Positions 1-10,624 of a DNA stretch of 64,000 nucleotides are shown here, in pieces. A program made the position numbers and the translations under genes. Position 1 is the stretch's first letter; the number at the start of each line of letters is the position of its first letter. Source of the stretch: Oscarella lobularis (lineage: Eukaryota; Porifera; Homoscleromorpha; Homosclerophorida; Oscarellidae); assembly GCF_947507565.1 (NCBI RefSeq), contig NC_089189.1, forward strand, positions 1,488,001 through 1,552,000. The letters are read 5' to 3'. The notes beneath the pieces were generated by a model that saw only the letters and a program-made list of their open reading frames with translations, was not told the origin of the DNA and made no database searches.

Positions 1-185
1 TGATGTTGCTGCTGCTGAAGCGGCGGCGCCTGCTGTGGCGGCGCATTCGCGACGCGCTGCGGCGGGAGCCCCTGCTGGGGCTGCGCAGGCAAACGATCCC
101 CCCGGGGAGCGTCTGGAAGAGTTACGCCTCGTAATTATCCGACGCTTCGCAAGGGAACGGGACGCGAAAGGGGCGGGGGTCTACG

Positions 186-590
186 CTAAACGTCTTTGCA
201 CGACGTGGGAACGGGGCGCGGAATCGATGTGCCGGCGAGACGGACGCCAGGTGGGGACGGTACGCCGAGGGAAGGGGGGGCGCTTTTGCTCGATCTTTGG
301 ACCCTGCGCGCCCGTCGCCCCAAATTACCTGTACTCAGCGCTGCCACGGTTTGCTGTACAATTTGCGCGACGAAGTCCTGCATAGGTACGGGGACTGCCT
401 GCACTGGAACGAGTGGCTGCGCGGGCTGCGGCGCTTGAGCCACTTGCGGCTGTGGTTGAGATAGGACGGGCGGTTGCTGGGGCGGCTGGGGCGGCTGGGG
501 CGCAGGCGGATTTTGTCCCTGCAGCGCCTGCCCTTGTTGACGCTGTCCGTCTTGTCCTTGTTGTCGGACAGCTTGGTTCTGATCAGCCAT
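186..590 (-). CDS. Gln/Pro-rich Gag-like ORF, partial
   Basis: From the ATG at 590-588 the minus strand encodes a start MADQNQ, a long stretch rich in glutamine and proline (many QPQ and PPQ runs), then MQDFVAQIVQQTVAAL, after which the frame becomes arginine- and serine-rich and probably no longer native. Low-complexity Q/P-rich starts followed by a short amphipathic helix are common in Gag proteins of LTR retrotransposons, and an LTR-like region with a primer-binding site lies upstream on the same strand at about 1.6-1.9 kb. No zinc knuckle, protease or reverse transcriptase is visible before the window edge. It could also be a chance reading of Q/P-rich repeat DNA. Confidence 0.3.
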   Translation of the reverse strand: MADQNQAVRQQGQDGQRQQGQALQGQNPPAPQPPQPPQQPPVLSQPQPQVAQAPQPAQPLVPVQAVPVPMQDFVAQIVQQTVAALSTGNLGRRARRVQRSSKSAPPSLGVPSPPGVRLAGTSIPRPVPTSCKDV

Positions 591-743
591 GCACGGTTCA
601 AAAACGCGAAGAGAAAAATTTCGGGAGGACAAAAAAAATTCGGTCTGCGCAAAGGCGGCGAATGGCGATATCAGACACCGCCCGCGCCTTAAATCATCAT
701 GGCAGTAGATATCAACCGCGTTTAACCTGTATTAAACTTCCCT

Positions 744-1073
744 TATCGAGGGGGATAATTTGTAGTCACATGTCGCGTTGCCATAGCGTGTCGCACGCGA
801 CGAGTAGCAACGTTAGTCTTACGGTAGAATCAGAATCTCGTCGGAATTAATTTCGCGATAGATATCTTCGCGCGACGCGAAAGGGGTCCCCAGTCGCTTT
901 CGGCGCATATCGCCCGGCATCCGCGTCCTGTCCCCGCCTGGCCGCCGCGCGAATCTCGACCTACCGAACAGAGAGCTTCTGATCGATTCTATCGTAAGAC
1001 TAACGTTTCTACTCGTCGCGTGCGACACGCTATGGCAACGCGACATGTGACTACCAATTATCCCCCACGATAA
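744..1073. repeat. Foldback (MITE-like) element, about 85-bp inverted arms
   Basis: The sequence at 744-830 recurs as its reverse complement at about 985-1073 with only a few mismatches; both arms contain the core GTCACATGTCGCGTTGCC. The roughly 150-bp centre is unique and has no ORF. The element lies between the LTR-like region and the Gag-like ORF on the minus strand, so it probably inserted into that retrotransposon's leader. No clear target duplication was identified. Confidence 0.7.
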
Positions 1074-1566
1074 TTGGGGCAGCGGAACACAGCGACATCA
1101 AAGGGATGTCACCAGACCGGATATCAACACGAAGGGGGAGGGTCTGGCTACGCGAGACTACTCTTCCCACGGGTAGAAAGGCGCCGATCATACCGTCTCT
1201 TCGCTCAAATCACTTTCGCTCGACTCCAGTTCTCCTTCTAAGATCACTTTCTCGCCTCGCTTTCGATCGCGCAGTCCACATTTGACTCTTTCACCACTGT
1301 TCCGCCACGTTTCCCTCTTCTAGACCGTTCTTTGTCCCTGCGAACCGCTCGTCTCGCTTTCCTTTGTCTCTTCGTCCTATCCTTCGCCATTTCGATGGTT
1401 CGTTTCGCGTCTGCGTCTCCGTCTGGCTCAATCCCATCTGTCGGCTAGCATCTTCTTTCGCGTCCACGCCCCCTCGACTGATTTTCGACCGTTCTTTACG
1501 TCGCTCCATTCCTTCATCCGCCGATCGCCTCTTCGCGTACGCACCAGTCTCTTCGGAGGACGCCGA

Positions 1567-1863
1567 ATCCGACTCCTGTCGCCAAATGTCACGACTGCGT
1601 ACCCGCTGGCGCAGCCGTGGATTGTCCGCTTGGGGACGCAGCCCATTCCGGGCCACGGCCCCGTTCCGTCAACGCGCTCTCTGTAAGTTAGTTAAACTTA
1701 AGCTTTATTGACGTCTGCTTAGCTACTCTCCCTGGTCACCAGTTTGGCCAGAACTGGAGCCCCTCTTCTAATATTCGCTATTAACCTCCTGACGTCACTA
1801 CCACGCTACGTAACATGAACACATACGTCACTACACAGACAGCCCGTATATAGAATCGTCACA
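1567..1863 (-). mobile_element. Solo or 5' LTR of a minus-strand LTR retrotransposon with PBS
   Basis: Read on the minus strand, the block runs from TGTGACG at 1863 to GTGACA at 1587 (277 bp). It has TG...CA ends, a TATA-like CTATATACGG near its start and an AATAAA signal about two thirds in, which is the order expected of U3-R-U5. Directly after the CA end, at 1584-1567, is TGGCGACAGGAGTCGG, which resembles a primer-binding site for a leucine-type tRNA 3' end. No second LTR occurs in the window, so the boundaries rest on motifs only. The region 1074-1566 on the same strand would be the untranslated leader; I see no convincing gene there. Confidence 0.5.
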
Positions 1864-1864
1864 A

Positions 1865-2110
1865 GTGGTGAGCGCAGAAAACAGCGCACACCCTTTATGC
1901 AAGTGTGATTGTCTCTTTAAGGAGCCCCTAGATCTTCGAAGGCGGCGTCACACGACCCACCGCATGGCTTCGTTGTCACACGACCCACCGCATGGCTTCG
2001 TTTCCAAACGAAGCCGAAGATCGCTATATGCATATAGATGTCAACTGAGGAAATGAATAGCAAGAGTCCGAAGTGAAGAACTCCGGTTCGCACCGCATCT
2101 CATCGGGTCT
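1865..2110 (+). repeat. Dispersed repeat copy with 28-bp tandem duplication
   Basis: This segment resembles stretches at 29,818-30,080 (opposite strand) and 60,600-60,880: all share an anchor like TCTCTTYAAGGAG, a GAAGGCGRCG-type core, TTCGTT-GGAAACG-like sequence and a CTTC/GGTTCGCA end. Within it a 28-bp unit is perfectly duplicated in tandem (1947-1974 and 1975-2002). It is noncoding as far as I can see. Confidence 0.5.
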
Positions 2111-2121
2111 CCTTTGTAGTC

Positions 2122-2481
2122 GTGGGCGCGTGCATGTTTGTTTTTTTCTCTGCGGTCGTAGACAGAGGAGACGATAGACCCATAAGAAGTATATCATGCA
2201 GTTGTTCTTGCGTATCTAACTTGAAATTGGCGGCGTTGCTCAAAGGGAGTGGCTCGTGGCTCGTTCCTCAATTGCGTTCTTGGTGTGAGAATAGCTATCC
2301 GGTCGGTGACAAGGTGTTCTTTGCTCTTTGTCTGACTGACGACGTTGTCAAGGTAGCTCTGGACGAAGCCGGGTTTCGTCTCGTCTCGTTTGAATCGATA
2401 GCTCTTAGACAGAAGGTTGAAGGCACAGATATCTTATTTGCTGACTCTTCGGCATTTACTTTCAACGCGGTGATAAAATGA
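2122..2481 (+). CDS. Hypothetical ORF, 119 residues
   Basis: An open frame of 119 codons ends in TGA at 2479-2481. The first 35 residues look like untranslated or intronic sequence (Cys/Ser rich), while roughly residues 40-119 have balanced protein-like composition (for example WLVPQLRSWCENSYPVGDKV). I do not recognise a family. It may be a single exon of a host gene or a chance ORF. No neighbouring exon could be assigned. Confidence 0.2.
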   Translation: MGACMFVFFSAVVDRGDDRPIRSISCSCSCVSNLKLAALLKGSGSWLVPQLRSWCENSYPVGDKVFFALCLTDDVVKVALDEAGFRLVSFESIALRQKVEGTDILFADSSAFTFNAVIK

Positions 2482-3049
2482 CTCTTTATCTGATTTCCCA
2501 CTTTGACATTTTGCGTATTGAGCCGAGGCGACAATGAATTCTTTATTGACGGGGTTCTCTTTTAGAATTCCATTGATGACGTCACCTTAGTGCTATATCT
2601 CACGGTAACTAGCAAAAGGCTTCGTAAATAAAACAGAAATGACGTATATAATAAGTAACTGGAAAATATTTTCTCATATACACCGAGTGCAGAGCAATAA
2701 TTATATTTATTTATAGCTCTGACGGAGTGGCCGATCTAAAATGGTCACGTGTCATGGACCTCAGTAGCAGCATAGATATATCTATCTATGGTACAGCAGT
2801 CTCGATCAGCTGCATTCAGCGCACGGAAGGAGCACGCGCACGCGTCACATGCGAGTCATTTACACGAATCATGCAAAGTGCCATTTGCATGGGCATGCGA
2901 TGCGTCAAAGGTCATTCCGATGTCTCCTCATCGTTCTACGAAGCCACGTCGGCTCCTTGCTGTCGTTTGGCCTCTTGAAAAGGTATTTTTGAGCGATTTT
3001 CGCGAAAGAGCATAGCTCTCGTTCCGTCCTTCCGTTCACCGTCGAAAAA

Positions 3050-4244
3050 ATGTCGTCCACCTGTCCGTCATCTCGATGGGGACACGTCGCAGTCGCGATC
3101 GACGATAAAATGCTCCTGTAGGGCGGCAAAGCGACGCGAGAAGCGACGGGAGAGAAATTCTATTGTTCTTCCGATCAGATCGAGTGTTTGAATCTCGAAA
3201 CGAGCGAATGGAGTCGAAAACGCGCAATATCGAAAATCGCCGACTCCGACGTACCTCGGTCCTGTGTCCACGCACAAGTTGGTGTCGTGCATAATCGGGA
3301 TATTTATCAATTTGGCGGTGTCTAATTCGTCGTATGATGGACTTCGTCTCTATTTCGACGATATTCATAAGTTGGATGGATCGACGCTCGAATGGGAGTG
3401 CATTCGCCCTAGTGACCATTCCGCGCCCACGGGAGAAGAAATCATGGAATGTGCGTCTTAGGGACGAGAGGAGACGAATGTCTTGTCGTTATGGGCGGTT
3501 TTGGAATGGAGACACTGGAGGGATCTCATTTCGTTCCTTATTCGAAATATCCCGATAGGAGATGGAACAATGACGTTTGGTTGTTTTCCCTACGAAAGAG
3601 CGAGTAACGCTTCTAGATTATTATGAATTCGATGTTGACATTTCTCTACTTGAAGGAATTTGGATTCCAGCTCGGTACACAGGAGAAAACCCACAGCCTT
3701 GATCCGCGCATTCCGTCACTGCAATTGACACTAATCGAGCCGTTCTCATTGGTGGTAGTGACGGTACAGGGTTATTCAATGATATATTTGTTTTTCAATT
3801 AAGTTCAATGGTACATTTTTCTCTCTGTATGTTAGTTGAACGTATAATTTTTTGTGTAGGAGTGGACCCAAGTTCATACTGATGGGCCACATCGTCTTCT
3901 ACCCTTAGCTGGCCATTCAACTACTGTTGCTGATATACCAGGATTAGGACAATGTGCTATTGTCTTGTGGGGAGAGACTGATGACAATGCCGTGGTCTCC
4001 TTTGCTCAATTAATTCTCATCGATTCTTTGCAATGTTATAAAGTAATGACGACTATTTAATTAATGACATTATATTCAAATATTATTTTATACAGGTGGC
4101 GTTGGCTCATACGACCATACGAACTGCATTTCAGTCAACGTGCTCTCTATTGAGAGACGACGTCCTGTTTCTTCTACGATTTGGTGGAACAAATGATTTC
4201 AAAACGTGGAAACCAGTCGCCTCGCTAGACATTTTAAATATTTG
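3050..4244 (+). pseudogene. Decayed Kelch-repeat gene with short introns
   Basis: Starting at the ATG at 3050 the frame reads a typical Kelch blade (SRWGHVAVAIDDKMLL, then GG), but the codon before GG at 3119-3121 is TAG. Further blades follow (DIYQFGG at about 3300; VVMGGF at about 3490; AVLIGGSDGTGLFNDIFVF at about 3740-3800), with a frameshift near 3318. Clear GT-AG introns of about 49-53 nt lie at 3811-3859 and 4043-4095, and another possible one at 4245-4293. Kelch propellers mediate protein contacts. The internal stop and frameshifts argue for a pseudogene, though a missed upstream intron could rescue part of it. Confidence 0.65.
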
Positions 4245-5065
4245 GTAAACATTTTGAATTTTTGATTAGACCAAGTAACTTTGTTTTTGTTAGATTTGAA
4301 ATCAGATGGCTTAAAGAGTGTTTCAGGAACGTTGTCATCACGTTCCCCAATAGTCTGTGATTAATCCGTATATACATTAATTATATTTATATCTCTTTTT
4401 GTGTAGAGAGCTTGGAGTTGGAGTCATGTCCGGTTCCCTGTCAAATAGCTGATCCTCATGACGCAGAATAGGACCATGTCACTGATGTTTACACAGAGCA
4501 TAATTTCCACAATTTTATCATCTCGTATATTTAGATACACTTATTACCGATTGAGATTATCTACTACACGTGATAGATTCCACTACCTCCGGGAAACTGA
4601 CAGACGTTGCAAGAACTTTTCAGCGCTTTTCCGCGCTGTTTTCTACGACGGTTGCCTCGAGACGAGGAAATTCCACTGAAGTTGCCACGGTAAATTTATT
4701 TGGCGCCTCCTTGTTCTTCCAAGCCGATTTTCCCCTAAGGACTAGGATATTCTCGCTTTTTCGAGCTTTTACGCGACGCAAGCTACGCTGAGACGCTGAG
4801 AAATCCTCTTGGCTGGACCGGTAACAAACGTATTTGTCGAATCGCTTTCGTTCAGCCGAATTGGTTCGGCAAACATTCGCGACACCTCGAAGGGGGCCCT
4901 GTCTTAGACGCGGGAACGTCCCTCCACGATACGACGAAGGAGCTTGAACCTGTTTTACGACTACGGCGACCTCTTTCGCGGGAAGGCCCCCCTGTTAGAG
5001 AATCACGTCTTCTTAATTCTGTGTTCGAAACGAATAATGCGTGCAGTCCTTTCCCCTAATACCTG
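4245..5065. other. Stretch without a recognisable gene
   Basis: After the last Kelch-like coding sequence there is AT-rich DNA, then mixed-composition sequence up to the end of the gamma-glutamyltransferase fragment. Short open frames of 60-75 codons occur but none has protein-like composition or a family match that I recognise. Confidence 0.5.
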
Positions 5066-5885
5066 TCCGGTTCGCCCTTCTTTCTTTATCGCACGCGACA
5101 ACGAGTTTTCCCTTTTCCTATTCGCATGAGCGGCAGCCAATCGAGTCGAAGCGCACTTGACCACGTGACCCCTCGCCTCCAAACCCCGCCTCCACTCGTC
5201 AGAAAATCCTCCTGAACGCACACGACGTCGGGCACGAGTTGATGATGAAATCGCGGCTCGTTGATCGCCTCGTCGAGCGCGTAACCAAAAACGAAATATT
5301 TCAAAAGCGTCAATACGACGCTACTAACGATCATGCGCGCACCCGAAGCTCTAATCGTGGCGACGAAGGCGTCTTTCTGATCCAAGAAAATCATAGGCAA
5401 AATCGACGACTGGGGTCGTTTTCCGGGTCTTAGATGATTTGACGCGAGATTGTGGGCGTGGTCGCATTTCTCCGACCTGGAGAAATTGTTTAGGTGAGAG
5501 TTATAGAGAAATCCGAGCGACTCGGAATAGATTCGACTTCCGAAATACGCCCCTATGCTCGTCGTCATGGAGACGGCATTACCCTCGCCGTCGACGATGC
5601 AAAAAGGCGTCGTTCCTTCCTCGTGGAGAAGCACGTGGTGCCCGTCGTAGTGTTCCGGTCGATGAGTCGTGGAAAAGTCGATTTTCGATTTCACTTTTTT
5701 CGCTTCGTCTGGGTCGAGTGATTCGTCGTCGGCGAATTCCCGCGCTTCTTTTGTGTCGCCCGCGAGCGGCGAATCCGAACTTGAGAGCCTCCACGACAAG
5801 ATGACGCGCTTCGTCGAAAATGTTGAAATCGTCTTCGAACGTCGATAGGATGTTGAGTACGTATTGCATCGTCATATCCGCTCTA
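5066..5885 (-). pseudogene. Gamma-glutamyltransferase fragment (copy 1)
   Basis: The minus strand encodes the small-subunit part of a gamma-glutamyltransferase (glutathione hydrolase, normally an exoplasmic membrane enzyme). It begins at QYVLNIL, runs through FGFAAR and DFSTTH, the conserved G-x-A-V-S region (GNAVSMTT) and ends near KGEPD. Compared with the copy at 24.3-25.2 kb, eight bases are missing after FGFAAR (near 5778), which shifts the frame; the upstream large-subunit exons are absent. Its 5' edge is fused in frame to a Helitron N-terminal ORF. The thrombolytic-like catalytic threonine region is present (STTH) but the gene cannot make a full enzyme. Confidence 0.8.
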
Positions 5886-7360
5886 ATTACATGGAGATCT
5901 TCAAGTTCTCCATCTTCTGGAAGAGCTTCTAATGCATCGGAATCTATCTCTATATTCTCGTAATACTTGTTGTTTCTTTTCAAGTTTACCAGTGCCTCGA
6001 GAACTCGTTGTCGCCTTACGCGGAAGTCATTCACCTTACCGAAAGTGCGCGTCTGGCGAACAACGACCATTCCCAAATTACTCTTTGTTCTCGGCAGACG
6101 GGTCAAAACCGAATGCACATTTTGGGGCAAATTTAGCACGTGACCACGGTATCCAAATTGCCTTCCCGCCGGCAATCTGAAAATGTGCATCATAGGTGCA
6201 ATTTGCGCTATGAGCATTTCTTCGACAACTGATAAATCCTTAAGAGGCGGTGGAACACGCCCAGGATTCATGTTGTTGTCGGATGTAAGAAGGCCTACCC
6301 AACCGTTTCCTTGGTCATTTGTGCACTGCTTGCACATTTGTGTGCTGCACTTTATGTCTAAAGTGGGCAACGACTGCTCGCACGAAACGCACGTATGGAA
6401 GGTTAGACCTTCCATGCGTTTGTGAAATGTGTCTAGACGGGGATAATGTGCAAATGCAAATTCATCTTGCGTCGCCCACTGTTTCCAAAAAGGAACCCTT
6501 TCAATGCCCATTTCACCTGATTTGCCACTAAGAGCAGCTTCCTGCCTCTTTCGTCGGTTTCTTTGGGCAGACATGTCGTTTCGAAACTGCTTTTCATCAG
6601 CAGTCTCTTCTCGTCTTTTAGCCGACTTGCGCTTTGTGTCAGCTAAAAGACGCTTTTGGCATTCTTCCGGCATTTCCTTTTCTCTTCGAAGAGACTTGAC
6701 CATAACGCCACGTGACAGACGCTCTTTGCGTTCTTCTGGCGTTTCATTATCTCTTCGAAGAGACTTGCTCATAGCGTCACGTGACAGACGCTCCTTGCGT
6801 TCTTCTGGAGTTTCATTATCTCTTCGAAGAGACTTGCTCTTAGCGTCACGTGACAGACGATCTCTGCGTTCTTCCGGCGTTTCACTATCTCTTCGAAGAG
6901 ACTTACTCATAGCGTCACGTGACAGACGCTTTTGGCGCTCTTCTGACGTTTCACTATCTCTTTGGACGGAATTTCTAGCCGCGTTACGTGACAGACGCTC
7001 TTGGCGTTCTTCTGGCGTTTCTGCTCTTCTTTCTGCCGGGTGGATTTCGACGTCCTTCCTTCTGCGAGCCAATGTCTCGTCGACACTTTCGGAAGACCTC
7101 TTGCGACGCATTCTAAAGAGAGCATTGCATTTTTCGGTCTCGTTCTGCGCGTCAGACTGATCTAGACGATTAGTTCGCCTTCGTTCGCGAGCGAGTCGCC
7201 TTTGTCTTGAAGAGGGGGATTCCCCTTCGTCTTTGTACGACTTTTCATTCGTAAGCGGCAGCAAAGCCTGCCGCATTGAAGAGTCGTGTGCATTATTTGC
7301 CGAATAAGCAAAAAAAATCGGCGCGTGCCCACTGAAAGTGGGCGCGACGACCGATATCAT
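5886..7360 (-). CDS. Helitron-type N-terminal ORF: 23-residue repeats plus DUF6570-like domain
   Basis: A minus-strand frame starts at 7360 and stays open through the gamma-glutamyltransferase junction to 5579. It has about six or seven 23-residue repeats of the type ETPEERxxRLSRDAxxKSLRR (roughly 6615-7030), which match the STPR repeat pattern, then a Cys cluster (CVSC...CSTQMCKQC), then a segment with RVPPPLKDLSVVEEMLIAQ that I recognise as DUF6570-like, a domain seen at the N-terminus of many animal Helitron helicases. The Rep and helicase domains are missing: the frame switches at about 5885 into gamma-glutamyltransferase. The family differs from the Helitrons at 34-52 kb. It is probably a truncated element; whether the chimeric ORF is expressed is unknown. 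Confidence 0.65.
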
Positions 7361-7564
7361 CCCGTGAGGTTATTCAACCGCAGACGCATCAACGCGGAGC
7401 GGGATCAAGCTCACGCGATCGTTCGCAGTTCGCGAAGCGATCGATTTGCTGGTATCTTCATCGGAGAGAGGAGAAAAGCTGGTGTCATTCATTGAGAAGT
7501 TTTGTGACGTCACTATGTAGAGGTGTTCCATGTTGCAAATTACAACGTCCCAGCTACTGTGCGG

Positions 7565-7745
7565 CTCCTTCGGATCGCTTTGATCGATCCTTCGGATCGC
7601 TTTTCGATCGATCCTTCGGATCGATCTCCGTTAGGATCGCTTTTCGTTCAATCTTTCCGATCGCTTTTCGATCGATCCAAAGGATCGCTTTTCGAGCGAT
7701 CCAAAGGATCGCTCGAAAGGCGTTGTTTCGGATCGCTACAGTAGG
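7565..7745. repeat. GATC-rich self-complementary repeat array
   Basis: Degenerate repeats of GGATCGCTTTTCGATC and GATCCTTCGGATCG alternate for about 180 bp. Many units are themselves palindromic, so the stretch can fold extensively. It gives a spurious ORF rich in RSIxxIAFR-type repeats on the plus strand. Confidence 0.7.
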
Positions 7746-8038
7746 TCCATTGATCCGGGTGTTCGACAGGCCGCTGCGTCACAGACACGGTTTTGATTGT
7801 GACGTCAGAGATGGACAATCAAAGCCTTCGTTTTGTTTTGCCAGCGCATATAGAGAAATAAAAATAGCACAGTGCTATTTAAAATAAGGTTTTTTAAACA
7901 TTTTTTCTGCTTATAACAAAAAAAGCGTCTTTTTCGCGCCGTAAATCGCCTTTTTTGGGGCACCGTTTTGGGCCCTATGTCGCGCATGCGCTGTACGAAA
8001 AAATGGGTTTTTCATTTACGTCACAATACCGAGCGTGA

Positions 8039-8083
8039 CGAACAGACAGACAGACAGACAGACAGACAGACGGACAGACATAC
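8039..8083 (+). repeat. (CAGA)n microsatellite
   Basis: Eight or so consecutive CAGA/GACA tetranucleotides with one G interruption are directly visible. Confidence 0.9.
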
Positions 8084-8151
8084 ACTTCCGGCCCTAAGAT
8101 CACGTTTGAGAGAGCCTCCCTCCGCCGTTATACGGGCTCCACCCGTACAAC

Positions 8152-8544
8152 TAAAGGCCCGTTCACATTATAATGCTTACGCTGGGCTTGCGTCCGTTCA
8201 GCGTCAGCGTAATTAGCGTTCACATTAGAACGCAGACGCTGACGCTGGCCTTGCGTGCGTCTTGCGTCATGACGCTCGGGATTGCTCTCGGAGCAATCCC
8301 TGCGTCCAACCCAGCGTCAACAATGGGTAACCGACAAATCAAAAAGGGTTACCTAATCACGTGATTTAATATTCTAAACGTAATAATGAAACATTCATTC
8401 ATTGCGTATCAAAATTGTTTAGAGTGCGCTAAAATAATGACGCTGGCTCTGTGAACGAGTTTACGCAATTCGCAACGCTGACGGACGCAACGCTGACGCT
8501 GGACGGACGCAGGCCCAGCGTCAGCTAATGTGAACCCGCCTTAA
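8152..8544. mobile_element. MITE with long imperfect terminal inverted repeats
   Basis: The left end TAAAGGCCCGTTCACATTA is mirrored at the right end (reverse complement TTAAGGCGGGTTCACATTA). The similarity continues inward through repeated motifs of the type GACGCTGGGC and TGCGTCCGT. The element is about 390 bp with no coding capacity, so it depends on an unseen transposase. A 3-bp TAA/TTA duplication is possible, which would fit the PIF/Harbinger superfamily, but the ends are too ambiguous to classify. Confidence 0.7.
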
Positions 8545-10222
8545 GGTGGTCGGCTCCACAAGCAGCCATTACTATCGCAGGCCCGGTGCACGCAGATGGG
8601 CAGGTCGGGCCGTGGCCCGACCTAAAAAAATTCCGAAACTAATCAATTTTCGATTCATCCGCGCATGACGCCCTACTGATATAGAAGAAACGGTCCCACT
8701 ACGGTCACTACCTAATGGGTACCTCGAGCTCTGCATCTAAACCCGGTTTTAATTGTAAATGCATATGCCTGAGAGTTCTAACAAAGAGCCTCTCTCGCAA
8801 AATTGTTGAAAATTTGTTTCTTTGCACAATTACGGGACGGTTCGAGCTTCCTTTTAGGCAATAAGTTTTTCTACACTTCGGAAGTAACCTTTTCGAGTGC
8901 GCGTGGTCCTAAAAAATTTCCCGCGCGCAAAATTTTCCCGACTTAGCCCGACCTCCAAAAGTACCTTCCGCCGTGCCTGTATCGTCTGCAGGAACTTAGC
9001 ATTGGAATATCTTAGCAGGAGAGATCGCAGCAAGCGGACACAAGTTGTGCCCAAGCATTTATGTCACTTTCGCATGCGTTTAGCCTAAAAGTTTGCCAAA
9101 CTAAAAAAGTTTAGAAGAGCTACGGGCACCTAAAATGTCGCGACTCGGATCTCGGAAATGACACTGCGAGTACCCATCCAAATCGGGGATGAAAGCAACC
9201 TACATAATATGCATATGTTCATTGCTAAGAAGCCGAAAAGAAGTCGTCGTTAGAAGGAAACGCTGTTTATTTAGTTGGGCGTGGCTCTAACGCGCGGTAG
9301 CGAATCACCCCCTGAACGTCGCGACTTTCTTCGACAGCGCGCGCTAACTGAATGAGAGATCTCTGATCAGAGATATTATCTGAGAAAATACTATCCCTGT
9401 TCTGATGATCTGTCAGGCAGCGTGCTTAATTGCGAGAAACAGAGCTGCTGTCAGAGCGGTCGACAGTTCAAGCCAGGAGTGATGAAGTGCGCGCACAATT
9501 TTTTGATGGATTCAGTAAGGCGTCAGTTGCATGGGTGACCACCTTAACATAGCTGAAGCACTTACGGCACGGCACGCTCATGGGTCAATTTATTTCAAAC
9601 AGTGACGTCATTTCGCTGGGGGAGTGAACTGTAGGTGTCCTGAGACGCCGTATTCGTCTATTGAAAGCTATTGCTTGAATTGCAGTGTAGTTGGGGCAGC
9701 TTGAAGCATTTCAAGGGCCGTCTATAAAGCAGGGTGCATCGGCATTGGCGATTATTAGTTATATTCCATACATTGAGGACTTCGGTCTAAGCGTACACAT
9801 GTTTCAACTATCCTAACCAAGTGTAATTAATTAAGCCGACTAAAATGAAAGCTATTGCATGCAGCGCCATTCTCTATATACGGCGTTGGCGGTCGTCGGT
9901 CTCTAACGGCGACTCCACCCCTTTTGCCCACTGAGACGTCATTTGCATTTCATTTATCATGTTTCGAAACATTCGCCAAACGTATTTTTCAGAAACTGAG
10001 ATATTAAAATCTACATGCAAAGCACAGTAGCTGGGTTTGGCGCTGCTTTAGAATCTAACTGTAGGCTTTATTTTCGCGAACACTAACGCTTCGGAAAATA
10101 TATAGATAGGACACAAATTATAGCTAACTTTACCATGCATGTCTCTCACTTACATTCTTATGGCTAATGAAACATCTCTCTCGCCCGTCCCATGCGTGTG
10201 CCTCTCGTGATGGCAGACGACT
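8545..10222. other. Intergenic stretch, no gene seen
   Basis: About 1.7 kb holds no open frame with protein-like composition. A perfect 9-bp-arm hairpin, AGGTCGGGC/GCCCGACCT at 8602-8623, is followed by seven A residues; its role is unknown. A phrase GGGCGTGGCTxTAACGCGCG at about 9281 recurs in similar form at about 23,787, suggesting an old dispersed repeat. Confidence 0.4.
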
Positions 10223-10351
10223 TTTTATGCGATAGGAAAAATAACTCAGATTTTATTGGCGGTGGTGAATTTTCAGTCGTTTATATCGCGCTCAAATGGG
10301 AAAAAATGAAAGAGGTGTAGCTGCAAAAATTTTTTGCAATTTATAACAAAA
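10223..10351 (+). pseudogene. Protein-kinase N-lobe fragment
   Basis: The translation gives a glycine-loop signature (DFIGGGEFSVVYIALKWEK) and then, after a one-base shift in an A-rich run, a VAIK-like motif (RGVAAKIF). These are kinase subdomains I and II. No HRD or DFG segment follows before the C-lobe fragment 280 bp downstream, so this is a relic or an exon of a broken gene. Confidence 0.5.
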
Positions 10352-10624
10352 TGTAAGATTTCTGGGAAAGGACTGTCGCTGAACGAGAGTAGACTAGTGC
10401 ATAGTAGAGTCTATGAATTTCATAACTTACCTGGTACTCATAACGATTAAATGTCTTGTTGCGCTGTAGAATGAAAGCACAATACGTGTTACAGTGTATT
10501 TGACCTGTGAACGTTCATGCTTCTGCGCTAAACGCGCACAGCACAGATCATGTTCTCTGAGGTTGCTTAATTAAAATAATTGAAAATTATTTTTGCTCGC
10601 TCCCATATTTCAAGAGTAACTCTA

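Noticed and set aside
1291-1711. Overlapping 115-121 codon ORFs on both strands
   Set aside because: They lie across a likely LTR and leader; composition is Arg/Ser-rich in all frames, typical of CG-rich noncoding DNA.
6504-7160. Plus-strand 218-codon ORF with LSLRRDLLIASRDRRS repeats
   Set aside because: It is the antisense shadow of the 23-residue repeat region of the minus-strand Helitron protein.
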